From Bdellovibrionaceae bacterium UBA6502 (GTDB lineage: Bacteria; Bdellovibrionota; Bdellovibrionia; Bdellovibrionales; UBA840), in assembly GCA_002436415.1 (NCBI GenBank), contig DJMA01000027.1:109697-173696 (forward strand): 64,000 nucleotides of DNA. The letters run 5' to 3'. The position numbers and the translations under genes were made by a program. Within the stretch, counting starts at the first letter, position 1, and every line of letters starts with the position of its first letter. Positions 26,461 through 35,253 of this stretch are shown here, piece after piece. Below the pieces are notes generated by a model. It saw nothing but the letters and a program-made list of their open reading frames with translations, was not told where the DNA came from and did no database searches.

Positions 26461-27363
26461 TTGGCTATCGCTAGAGAAAATACCCAGGTATTAAAAAAAC
26501 ACGCAAAAACTTTTTACATGGCATCGCTGTTTCTACCACTTCAGGTAGCCAAAGATGCTAGTAGTTTGTATCGCTTCGCCAGGGAAGTGGATGATATTGT
26601 CGATGAAAACCCTGAAAAAGAAGCGAGAGCCATTTTAGAAAAAGTGGTCGAAGACTACCGAGAGGAAAATGGCTCTTATCCCTTTGTGAGTGATTTTTTA
26701 GCCACGTCGAATCGTTTAAACATGAATAAGTCTTACGCTGAAGAACTAATTAAGGGTGTCACTTGGGACTTAGATAACGACACCATTTTTACAGAAGAAG
26801 ACTTTTACTTATATTGTTACCGAGTTGCTGGAGTCGTAGGTTTAATGATGTGTTATATGCTCAGGATTGATGATCATAATGCCTTTCAACATGCAACGGA
26901 TCTGGGACTTGGAATGCAGATGACTAACATTTGCAGAGATGTAATGGAAGATTTGGATCGTGGAAGAATGTACCTTCCAGAATCTTGGGTAGATGATATC
27001 CGTTTAAATAAGAACAATATTCAAGTCATCTCGATCCAAAAGAAAGTTTTAGAAGTAGTGGTATCCATTTTGGAGCGGGCCGAAAAACATTACGCCAGTG
27101 CAGATTTAGGAATGTGTTATATTCCATGGCGTGCTCGCTTTGCAATTTTAGTTGCGGCCAAGGTTTATCGTGCCATTGGCCTAAAAATTTTAAAGGACCC
27201 TAAAGCCTGTTTAGATGGAAGAGTCTACGTAAGCAAGATCGAAAAACTTGCTTGGTTAGTTTACTGTTCTTTTTATTTTCTACACCCTAGGATTTGGAAA
27301 AAACCAAAGCAAGACTCAAAAGCAGTGCTCCATGAGTCACTTTGTGGGCTACCGGGGCTTTAA
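26461..27363 (+). CDS. crtB: Phytoene synthase CrtB
   Basis: 300-residue squalene/phytoene synthase joining two geranylgeranyl diphosphates head to head. Signatures: HAKTFYMASLFLP, YRFAREVDDIVDE (first Asp motif), and MTNICRDVMEDLDRGRMYLP (second Asp motif). The start is a TTG two bases after the crtI stop with AAGGA upstream; no ATG is near. Last gene of the crtE-crtI-crtB operon. Confidence 0.95.
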   Translation: MAIARENTQVLKKHAKTFYMASLFLPLQVAKDASSLYRFAREVDDIVDENPEKEARAILEKVVEDYREENGSYPFVSDFLATSNRLNMNKSYAEELIKGVTWDLDNDTIFTEEDFYLYCYRVAGVVGLMMCYMLRIDDHNAFQHATDLGLGMQMTNICRDVMEDLDRGRMYLPESWVDDIRLNKNNIQVISIQKKVLEVVVSILERAEKHYASADLGMCYIPWRARFAILVAAKVYRAIGLKILKDPKACLDGRVYVSKIEKLAWLVYCSFYFLHPRIWKKPKQDSKAVLHESLCGLPGL

Positions 27364-27471
27364 ATTGAGTAAGGCTAGCTACTAAGACTTTAAATGTTTT
27401 CAAATCTGAATTGATTTTAAAGGCTCTCAGTTGCTCTGAAACTGTATCTGAAATTCCAGAAATAGAGAAGA

Positions 27472-27508
27472 TTAAAAAAAGAAAGGCTGACTCCGGAGAG
27501 ACAGCCTT
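27472..27508 (-). terminator. Intrinsic terminator of the HExxH protein gene
   Basis: Read on the minus strand: AAGGCTG, a loop containing the palindrome CTCCGGAG, CAGCCTT, then TCTTTTTTT. It lies just after the stop of the exported HExxH protein gene. Confidence 0.85.
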
Positions 27509-27516
27509 GAAAAACT

Positions 27517-29352
27517 TTATTTTGAAAATTCAATTTCTAGTTTGCTACAGCTTCGATTGATTCTTTCGTCATAGCAAAATTTGATTATCTTTTGAGTCAT
27601 ATAATTAATGCTATTTTGCAGAGGCTCTTCAGTAGCAAACTCACTATTTTTAAGCTCTTGCCTAAGTTTAAATAGTTCTCTAGCAGATTTTTTGTCAGAC
27701 TGATCTTTGTCCATTATACTGTTAATCCGGTAGTCTAATTTCCTTTTGCTGTATGACTCTTTAGCATCGATGCATTTTTTAATCCTGCGAATTTTATCCA
27801 TCATAGCACTAATCTCAGGATATTGTTCTATATAGACACTTTGTAGATCAGAATTACTTTGACTTACAATGTTTTTTTGCCCTTTGTGATTTAAAAAATC
27901 TTCTTGAAAGTGAATGTGTTTGGCCTGCCATGTGTTGTCATTTACTTGTTCATAAATCAGAAACAATGGGTTTACGTCACGTATTGGTCTCAAAGATTCA
28001 AGGGAACATAGATTCTCTGGTTGCCAGTTTCTAAGGTATTCTTGGGCAAGGGGAATTAGATAGGGTGTGATTAAGCTGGTATATTCAAGGGTGTCGTAAT
28101 CGAAGTGCCTCCAACGAAAATTACCTGTGCCAGCGTTTTCATATAATTCTAAATCAGAATTTTTAGTAACAGGTGAGTATTGGAGAAAAAACGGCAATAG
28201 AAAACCACGGTTTAGAAGAGTTCTAAAATAGTATTTTGAATCGTTGTTTGTATGGCGTTCCCTTATCCAGTATTCATATTGAAAGTTTGTAGTATAATTT
28301 AATCCTTTAAATTCTTTATCCTCAATATTTCCCAAAGAGTCTCTTTCTTCAGCCGAAAACACATCGGCATTTAGCCAGTACAAGAAATCGTCTTTAGTGA
28401 CTCTAGAAAAAAGCTTATATAACTCTTCTCTTTCTTTAGAGTTTGCAGCTGAGGTTAGCTGAGTGATGGAAAATAAAGCCTTACGAATACTTAAATAGTC
28501 AGGCAACAGAGTACTGAGTGGTTCTTTGGAATTTTTAATATATAAAAGGTCTCGTAGCTTATTTAATTTATCTAAATTATATTGAAGACGGCTATCATAA
28601 ATGAAGTCTTCAGATAGATATCTCATTCGCCCTTCGGATTTAAGTTGCTGGATAAATTGAATTCTAGTCTCAATGTTTTCATCAATCCAAAAGTGATATC
28701 CCATTTTTGCCGTTTCAATAAGGAAATCCATTTTTGAAATGGGCTTTTTTCTTATGTTTAGAAGAAAGGTACCTAGTTGCAATTTGGTTGGAACCGATAT
28801 TTTCTTTTTAGTGTATTTTGTTTTTCTACTATAGGGATGCAATAGCTCATGAATGATTGTGAATGCTCTTAATTCCTCAGCAGTGTATCGATCGCTATTC
28901 GTGTATTCATCCATTTGTGGTACAGAAATATAAATATGATTTTCAAAGAATCCAGCCGCCTTATAATAATCTACGCCTAGACCATCCTCGATAGGGTAGT
29001 CTTCTATTTTAAAAGAAATGTTTGAATCTAAAAATATAAAATCAGTTGAAACCGCAGTTTGCTTTAAGCCCTTGGCGAATTCTTCGCTCATGCTAGAAAT
29101 AAACTCAAACCAACGATCTAGTTCTGGAACATAGTTTCGTTCAAACGGATCATTTAAGTTATTTGTTCTAGGGAGTTTGGAGTAGCCTCGAAAGAATTTA
29201 TGTTGTCCAGATACAAATTCCTCAAAAGGAATCACTTGTCCATCGGCAGTTTTAACGGATAGTTGACCATTTCCTTTTTCGGCCCCTGAAAAGGCATTTA
29301 TGCAAAAAAGGCTTATAAAAAGTGATACTAAAATTAAATTATTTTTTTTCAT
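27517..29352 (-). CDS. Exported protein with HExxH motif, putative zinc metallopeptidase
   Basis: 611 residues starting MKKNNLILVS, signal peptide to about residue 23 (CINAFSG). An HELLH zinc-binding motif stands at about residues 168-172, after the helix ELRAFTII, with YISVPQMDEYTN upstream; this arrangement is typical of metallopeptidase active sites, although no named family was recognised and the third ligand is unclear. The remaining 430 residues are charged and mostly helical. The start is set by GGAGGAG seven bases before the ATG; a GTG seven codons upstream (29373) is not supported. The ATG lies inside the 3' end of the TIGR02147 gene, a 14-base overlap, so the two are co-translated. 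Confidence 0.75.
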   Translation of the reverse strand: MKKNNLILVSLFISLFCINAFSGAEKGNGQLSVKTADGQVIPFEEFVSGQHKFFRGYSKLPRTNNLNDPFERNYVPELDRWFEFISSMSEEFAKGLKQTAVSTDFIFLDSNISFKIEDYPIEDGLGVDYYKAAGFFENHIYISVPQMDEYTNSDRYTAEELRAFTIIHELLHPYSRKTKYTKKKISVPTKLQLGTFLLNIRKKPISKMDFLIETAKMGYHFWIDENIETRIQFIQQLKSEGRMRYLSEDFIYDSRLQYNLDKLNKLRDLLYIKNSKEPLSTLLPDYLSIRKALFSITQLTSAANSKEREELYKLFSRVTKDDFLYWLNADVFSAEERDSLGNIEDKEFKGLNYTTNFQYEYWIRERHTNNDSKYYFRTLLNRGFLLPFFLQYSPVTKNSDLELYENAGTGNFRWRHFDYDTLEYTSLITPYLIPLAQEYLRNWQPENLCSLESLRPIRDVNPLFLIYEQVNDNTWQAKHIHFQEDFLNHKGQKNIVSQSNSDLQSVYIEQYPEISAMMDKIRRIKKCIDAKESYSKRKLDYRINSIMDKDQSDKKSARELFKLRQELKNSEFATEEPLQNSINYMTQKIIKFCYDERINRSCSKLEIEFSK

Positions 29353-30178
29353 CGGTGTTCTCCTCCAACACACTTAGTGGGAAAAATTGGATTGATAATT
29401 GATAAACGTCCTTTTTTTCTCCATCTCTAAGCAGTGCCAGCATTTTTTGGCGGAACTCTCTAATAATGGACTTCACTTCTGTGATTTTACTAGGATCAAC
29501 AGCCATATTGACTGATGAAAAATCACGAAATTCTAAAGGTATTTCTTCTAATTTATTACTAGCTATTTCTAATATTTCTTTATGGGATTGTTTCAAGGCA
29601 GAGTTACTCACATCTTCTGTCGTGGAGATGTTTTCATGAATTCTGTGGTACTGAGAGCTAGTTGTGTCGTACTTTAACAAACCAGCGTCTTCAAGGTTTT
29701 GCAAAACTACATCCGCTCGATTGAGGGCTATCCCTAATTTTTTAGAAATACTTTCTTTTGTTACCAAAAAGTCATTCAGGTCAAAAAGCTCAGTCACAGC
29801 AAAGTGTTCCCATTCTGCCAAAACTTTGTGATGAGTGTTTTTAACTATGTATGATTTTTGTAGTTCGCTAATATCTATGTCATCGATCTTTGTTTTGCTT
29901 CGGTAAAAACTGTTTAAAAATAAGGTTCTTTCCTCTTCGTTCAAATCAAGGGCCTGCACTACCGATTGCGCTTTTGAGAAAGGTAAGTTTCTCTTTCGAT
30001 GTAATACTTGGCTTAAAGAGCTTGAATGCATACCCAAATCACGAGCATAGGATCTCAAAGAATAGCTAGGATTTTTTCGTTGCCGAAGACTTAGCTCCTC
30101 TTTGATTTTTTGTATGTAATAGGTTTCGTTGCTTTCCATGTCGGTGGTATAGCAGACTTTGCCGCACAGGTGAGGCAA
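29339..30178 (-). CDS. TIGR02147 family protein (XRE-like regulator)
   Basis: 279 residues. The N terminus has a helix-turn-helix with SYSLRSYARDLGMHSSSLSQ and LHRKRNLPFSKAQSVVQAL; the middle (VLAEWEHFAVTELFDL) and the winged-helix-like region LGIALNRADVVLQNLEDAGLL with the C-terminal SVNMAVDPSKITEVKSIIREF are hallmarks of the TIGR02147 family, known mainly from Bdellovibrionota and Fibrobacteres. Such proteins are often coded beside lipoproteins or exported proteins, as here. It likely regulates its partner gene; this is inference from context. Confidence 0.88.
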   Translation of the reverse strand: MPHLCGKVCYTTDMESNETYYIQKIKEELSLRQRKNPSYSLRSYARDLGMHSSSLSQVLHRKRNLPFSKAQSVVQALDLNEEERTLFLNSFYRSKTKIDDIDISELQKSYIVKNTHHKVLAEWEHFAVTELFDLNDFLVTKESISKKLGIALNRADVVLQNLEDAGLLKYDTTSSQYHRIHENISTTEDVSNSALKQSHKEILEIASNKLEEIPLEFRDFSSVNMAVDPSKITEVKSIIREFRQKMLALLRDGEKKDVYQLSIQFFPLSVLEENTDEKK

Positions 30179-30667
30179 AATGGTAATTAAACTGGGGCAA
30201 GACTTTGCCCCATAGAAAATCTACAGCATTTCGTTATTTTTCTGAAATTAGTTCCTTACTTCCAATTGTTGAAGGCTAAAGCTGGCCCACTTAATTGCGG
30301 ATGCTTTAAAGCTAGGCTCTTAAAATCTCTTAATTAATAGATGTGAGTTAAAACGCGATTCGAAAAAATTGAAAAAAAGCTAGTGATACCTTATTACTAT
30401 GCGTTGCCATCCGCAATTAAGTGGGCCAGTTTTAGACTATAGCAGGAAGCTATTTTTAGAAGTCTTATATATCTAAAAAAACCACTTATTCTAGGTGCTT
30501 AAACCTCACTCTCGATATTAAAAACTCTATTCATAATAAAACCTATCCATAAGATAAGAGCTACTTATGTAAAGGCTATTTATTTTACAGATCCAATAAA
30601 TCTTACTAATTAAAAAATTACAAAGGTGCTATCAAGGTTGCTTCAAAACAAAATATGAGGGCGGAAA
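30179..30667. other. Intergenic region containing a large inverted repeat
   Basis: 489 bases between divergent genes with no coding frame. It holds the 160-base inverted-repeat element described separately, plus AT-rich sequence upstream of the first M3 peptidase gene. The peptidase ribosome binding site is a weak GAGGGCGG. Confidence 0.6.
30276..30435. repeat. 160-bp element bounded by 28-bp inverted repeats
   Basis: The left arm 30276-30303 and right arm 30408-30435 are reverse complements at 27 of 28 positions; the inner 22 bases (starting CTGGCCCACTTAATTGC) match perfectly. The 104-base interior is AT-rich and non-coding. It could be a MITE-like element, a long hairpin, or a binding site for two dimers. 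No clear target-site duplication is visible next to the arms. Confidence 0.85.
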
Positions 30668-32836
30668 ATGAAATCTTTTAAAGTATTTTTAATGGTGGCT
30701 TTGCTTGTATTACAAAATGAGGCCATGGCTGCTTCCTGTGATAAGTCTGCTTCAGAGTCTAAAAAAGTAAGCACACAGGCCGATCAAATTAATAAGTTTT
30801 CAGCAGAAGAAGTTGTTAGAGAGCTTAAAAATTTATATAGACGCAAAGACAAAACCTTTCGCATGGATCGACTTAGTCCTGAAAATTTAGAGGCTGCCTT
30901 TGATTTGGTATTGGCTGAGTTGGAATTAAAGATTGCAGACTTTTCTGCAAAGCAGTTAAAGCCAAACTTTAGAAATACGATCGTAAAGTTAGAAGATATG
31001 TTTCGCGATTACGCACAGATGTTGATCATTGTGGAATCTATCTCTTTGAATCAAACCAAACTTTATAAAGAAGTTGAAGCTAATATTACAAAAAAGTCTA
31101 AAGAGTTTGATGACCGTTATAGAAAGAATGAAATCATCGCAAAGCGTGTTAATGAAGTGGTAGCTTCTCTTCAAAACAGAAAATTGCCAGAAGATTCTCG
31201 CAGGCTTTTAAACGAATATAAAAAAATATTCTCTCGTCTAGATGAGGCTTCAGAAAAGCGATTGCTTGAAATTGAACTTCGTTTGACAGAATTAGCAGAT
31301 AAATTTACGGGTAATGTATTAGAGGCTACAGAAAAAACCTTTGTGGAATTCACAGAAGCTGAGCTGAAGGGTTTTTCCAAAGAAATGCTTGAGTCAGGTA
31401 AAGACCTGGCTGAACAAAATGGAAATCCAAATTATCTTTTTAACCCTATCGTACCGGTTCTGAGCAAAGCCTTATCTAGCCTAGAGTTATCTAGTAGTCG
31501 TGAAAAAATCTACAGAGCTTATGCTCAGTTGGGAATCACTTCAGAGTTTAACAATCGTCCAATTATAAAAGAGATTTTACAGCTTCGCCAAGAAAAGGCC
31601 AAATTGAAGTCTTTTAATAACTTTGCTGAGTATTCAATTTCAGAGAAGGCAGCTCCATCCTTAGAAGTGGTTAAAAGCTTTTTAGAGGATTTACGTGATT
31701 TGTATTTTCACAATGCGAAAATAGAAATTGCTAAAATTAGAGCCTATAAAGAGAAAGCTACTGGGGATTCTAAACTTTATGCTTGGGACTATGCCTATTG
31801 GAATGAAAAGCTAATGAAGGAAGAAATTGGAATTTCAGAGCAGGAGTTAAAACCTTACCTGAGTTTCTATAGTTTTCAGACGGCCTTTCATAAGAGATTA
31901 GAGGACTTATACGGGATTGAAATCGTTGAGAGGAAGGATCTTCCTTCCTTTGACTCTGAGTCTCAAAGTTTTGAAATTCGAAAGGACGGTAAAAGTTATG
32001 CTTTTCTCTATGCTGACTCTTTCGCTAAGAGTGGCAAACGTTCTGGCGCTTGGATGACAGAAATGATCTCAGGATATAGAGATAAGCGCGGTAATAGAAA
32101 AATTCCTACTGCCACGATCAATCTAAATATAATGCGAGCTAAAGAAGGACAAACAACCTTTATGTCACCGAACGAAGCGGTCACTTATGCGCATGAGTTT
32201 GGTCACGCTTTGCATGCCATTTTAAGTAATGCTCGTTATTATTCACAGTTTGGAACTAGGGTAGCATGGGATGTGGTTGAGGTTCCTTCTCAGTTTAATG
32301 AGAATTTAGTCCTCGACAAAGACTTTATTAAAAGCTTTGCTGTTCACCATGAGACTAAAGAAGTGATACCTGATCATTTGGTAGATGGTTTTATTAAAAG
32401 TTTAAATTTCAATGCTGGTTACGCTGGTCTGAGGCAAACTGCATACTTGGGCTTACTTGATTTAGAATTTCATCGCCATCCAGATATGGTTTTTGAAGAC
32501 CCAGTAGCATTCGAACAAAAGTTTGTAGAGCCATACAACCTATTTGATAAAGCGGATTTTCAAGTTGCGACTTCCGGGAAGTTTAATCATATTTTTACCA
32601 ATGGTGGTTATTCCGCAGGTTACTACTCTTATAAGTGGGCAGAGATCATCGAAGCTGATGTTTTTCGCTTCTTAAGCCAGAGTAAGGACCCGGCTAAAGT
32701 TATGGATGATTGGATTAAAAAAGTGATTTCCATTGGTGGGAGCAGTGATTTTAACCAGGGTGTGGAGAGTGTCTTAGGAAGAAAGATAGATCCAAGCGCA
32801 TTGGTTGAGCGAGCTGGCTTAGAAATACCTAAGTAG
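30668..32836 (+). CDS. Exported M3-family metallopeptidase (oligopeptidase-like), copy 1
   Basis: 722 residues with a signal peptide (1-21, ending AMA), unlike ordinary cytoplasmic M3 oligopeptidases. The zinc motif is TYAHEFGHALH (HEFGH at about 509-513), with the third-ligand region VVEVPSQFNEN about 25 residues later and YSAGYYSYKWAEIIEADVF near the end, all classic M3 (thimet oligopeptidase/PepF) features. The N-terminal 300 residues are a helical cap. It should cut peptides in the periplasm or outside the cell. A paralog follows in tandem. Confidence 0.92.
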   Translation: MKSFKVFLMVALLVLQNEAMAASCDKSASESKKVSTQADQINKFSAEEVVRELKNLYRRKDKTFRMDRLSPENLEAAFDLVLAELELKIADFSAKQLKPNFRNTIVKLEDMFRDYAQMLIIVESISLNQTKLYKEVEANITKKSKEFDDRYRKNEIIAKRVNEVVASLQNRKLPEDSRRLLNEYKKIFSRLDEASEKRLLEIELRLTELADKFTGNVLEATEKTFVEFTEAELKGFSKEMLESGKDLAEQNGNPNYLFNPIVPVLSKALSSLELSSSREKIYRAYAQLGITSEFNNRPIIKEILQLRQEKAKLKSFNNFAEYSISEKAAPSLEVVKSFLEDLRDLYFHNAKIEIAKIRAYKEKATGDSKLYAWDYAYWNEKLMKEEIGISEQELKPYLSFYSFQTAFHKRLEDLYGIEIVERKDLPSFDSESQSFEIRKDGKSYAFLYADSFAKSGKRSGAWMTEMISGYRDKRGNRKIPTATINLNIMRAKEGQTTFMSPNEAVTYAHEFGHALHAILSNARYYSQFGTRVAWDVVEVPSQFNENLVLDKDFIKSFAVHHETKEVIPDHLVDGFIKSLNFNAGYAGLRQTAYLGLLDLEFHRHPDMVFEDPVAFEQKFVEPYNLFDKADFQVATSGKFNHIFTNGGYSAGYYSYKWAEIIEADVFRFLSQSKDPAKVMDDWIKKVISIGGSSDFNQGVESVLGRKIDPSALVERAGLEIPK

Positions 32837-32885
32837 TAAGCCAAGATATCGAACCCAACAGTCTTTTTAATTTTAGTTTTTTATG

Positions 32886-32904
32886 GGACACGAAGTGCGT
32901 GTCC
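32886..32904 (+). terminator. Hairpin between the two M3 peptidase genes
   Basis: GGACACG, loop AAGTG, CGTGTCC: a perfect 7-bp stem, but followed by TTAAGTATATTTT rather than a proper T-run. It may be a weak terminator or an mRNA processing/stability element between the paralogs. Confidence 0.4.
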
Positions 32905-32932
32905 TTAAGTATATTTTAAAGGAGTCACACAA

Positions 32933-35116
32933 GTGTTTGCTTGCCGAATTGTTTTTTTATTGGTTTTTATTAGTGTTTGGAATTTACAAGTTAGCTTAGC
33001 TAGTTCTTGTGAAAGCTCTGCCTCGAATTCTAAAGTAAATCAGGAATTTATAGCTAAAAAAGCTCCTTTTACGGGACAAGAAATTGTTCATTGGGTTAAA
33101 AATATAAATCGGAAAAAAGATCCATTTTTCCCGGTTAGTAAAATAACCCCTGAAAATGCTGAGCAAGCGGTAGATATCCTGTTGCGGGAAAGTCTGATTG
33201 AAATTCAAAAAATTGCGGATAGCTCTGAGAAGCCGACTTTTACAAACTTAGTTTTAAAAATTGAAAATGCTTTAAGGCATTACAGTACTTTTAGTGGACT
33301 TTTTAGTGCTGTTGCTTCAACCAAATCAGCTGAGTTTGCAGAAGTTAGAGGTCGAATTGGCAGTAAAGTTTCTGAATTCAATCGAAATTTCACAAACAAT
33401 GAAAAACTAAGAGAGAAAGTGTCTGTCCTTCTTAAAAATATGGAAAACAGGAAACTTTCTTTTGAAATGAAAGATATGCTTAAGGGCTATAAAGAAAGTT
33501 TTCAGAAGCTTTCAAAAGAGAAAGAAGACCGCCTAATAGAAATCGGAGAAGAACTTCGTCAACTTTCCACATTGTTCTCAAAAAACTTAATGGACTTTAA
33601 GGAAAATGCCTCGATTGAGTTTAAGTTAGAAGAGTTAAAAGGTTTGTCCGCTGAACGATTGGCAGCCGCAAAAGCTCTTGCTGAGAAAGAGTCTCGTAAT
33701 GATTATCTTTTTAAAACCGACAATGACACAGTCATGGCATTTGTTACTACTGTAGAGAGTGCAGAAGCGAGGGCTAAGTTCTATAAATTACTTTCATTAG
33801 AAGGTTTGGGAGATAAAGAAACTGATAACCTTCAAATTATTAAGAGAATGCTTCTACTAAAAGAAGAAGCCGCTAAAATTGAAGACTTTGAATCTTATGC
33901 TGCCCTTTCTATTAAAAATAAAGCGGCCCCTTCTGTGGAAGAAGTTAAATCCTTTTTAGAGCGTCTTGCAGACATTTACTATTACAATGCGAAGAAGGAA
34001 ATTGAGCAATTAAGAAGTTTCAAAGAAGAACACACAGGCTCTAGAGAATTGAAAGCTTGGGATCTAAGTTATTGGCGTGAAAAGCTTCAAGAAGAAGTTA
34101 CGGGAGCCTCTGATTTGCAGATGATGCCATATTTTGAGTTTTATACTTTTCAGAGAAAGTTTCATGAGAGAATGGAGCAAATTTATGGAGTTGAAATTCG
34201 TGAACGTAAAGATTTAGACGCTATTAATGAAGATGGACAAGTTTTTGAGCTATTAAAAGACGGCAAGCTTTACGCTTATTTTATAACCGATATCTTTGAA
34301 CGAACTGGAAAAAGAGGTGGAGCCTGGATGAGTCAGGCTAGAACTGGTTACCGTGATAAAAATTCTATTCGTAAGATACCTACTGCGGTAATCAATTTAA
34401 ACATTAAAAAAACTCCAGAAACTCAAGATTCCAATCTGATGTTTCCCAGTGAAAGCATAACATATGCCCACGAATTTGGTCATGCTCTACATTTAATGCT
34501 AAGTAATACCCGCTTTATGGATCATTTCGGGGTTAAAGTTCCTTGGGATGTTGTGGAGGTACCTTCTCAGTTTAACGAAAACTTTGTTCTTGATAGAGAC
34601 TTTATCAAAACTTTTGCTTTTCATCATAAAACAGGGGAGCCAATTCCAGATTCGTATATTGACAGTTTTTTAAGTTCTAATCAGTTTTTTGCTGGCTTCT
34701 CAGGTTTGTCTCAAGTGAAGAGATCGCTACTGGATTTGGAAGTCTATTCTAGAAATGCCTCTGAGATTACTGATCTGATTGCTTTTGAAGGAGAGTTTTC
34801 AAAAAAGTTTAATTTGATAGATCCTTCAGGTCTTTCGGGCTCCTCTTTAGCTAGTTTTTCTCACATTTTTGCGGGTGGATATGCAGCTGGCTACTATTCG
34901 TATAAGTGGGCTGAAGTCATTGAAGCCGATGCCTTCTCCATTTTTCAAAAAGAAGGTTTAAACAATCCTGAAACGGCAAAGCGTTGGATCGATAATGTTT
35001 TGTCTATTGGAGGTAGTAAAGACTTTGATAAAGGCATCGAAGCCTTTTTAGGGCGTAAGATGGATCCGAGCGCATTAATTAAAAGAAGTGAGCTTGAGCT
35101 TCCAGAAGAAGATTAA
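32933..35116 (+). CDS. Exported M3-family metallopeptidase (oligopeptidase-like), copy 2
   Basis: 727 residues, GTG start with AAAGGAG nine bases upstream, signal peptide to about residue 23 (VSLA). It parallels copy 1 throughout: SSCESSASNSK after the signal, TPENAEQAV, a helical cap, TYAHEFGHALH (HEFGH about 513-517), VPWDVVEVPSQFNEN, GGYAAGYYSYKWAEVIEADAF and GRKMDPSALIKR at the end. Both copies keep all zinc ligands, so both should be active. The pair arose by tandem duplication, with clear divergence since. Confidence 0.92.
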   Translation: MFACRIVFLLVFISVWNLQVSLASSCESSASNSKVNQEFIAKKAPFTGQEIVHWVKNINRKKDPFFPVSKITPENAEQAVDILLRESLIEIQKIADSSEKPTFTNLVLKIENALRHYSTFSGLFSAVASTKSAEFAEVRGRIGSKVSEFNRNFTNNEKLREKVSVLLKNMENRKLSFEMKDMLKGYKESFQKLSKEKEDRLIEIGEELRQLSTLFSKNLMDFKENASIEFKLEELKGLSAERLAAAKALAEKESRNDYLFKTDNDTVMAFVTTVESAEARAKFYKLLSLEGLGDKETDNLQIIKRMLLLKEEAAKIEDFESYAALSIKNKAAPSVEEVKSFLERLADIYYYNAKKEIEQLRSFKEEHTGSRELKAWDLSYWREKLQEEVTGASDLQMMPYFEFYTFQRKFHERMEQIYGVEIRERKDLDAINEDGQVFELLKDGKLYAYFITDIFERTGKRGGAWMSQARTGYRDKNSIRKIPTAVINLNIKKTPETQDSNLMFPSESITYAHEFGHALHLMLSNTRFMDHFGVKVPWDVVEVPSQFNENFVLDRDFIKTFAFHHKTGEPIPDSYIDSFLSSNQFFAGFSGLSQVKRSLLDLEVYSRNASEITDLIAFEGEFSKKFNLIDPSGLSGSSLASFSHIFAGGYAAGYYSYKWAEVIEADAFSIFQKEGLNNPETAKRWIDNVLSIGGSKDFDKGIEAFLGRKMDPSALIKRSELELPEED

Positions 35117-35145
35117 ATTGTAAGACAGTTTTTTGATTTTTATTT

Positions 35146-35180
35146 AGGGCCTTTTATTTAAAATAATTCGGCCCTTTTTT
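35146..35180 (+). terminator. Intrinsic terminator after the M3 peptidase pair
   Basis: AGGGCC, an A/T-rich 18-base loop that can itself pair (TTTTATTT/AAATAA), GGCCCT, then a run of T. Confidence 0.85.
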
Positions 35181-35253
35181 ATGAATTTGTTGCTTCGTAG
35201 CTTCTCTGGATCTTTCATACAGATAAACACAAAGGTTTAAAAGCAATATTTAG

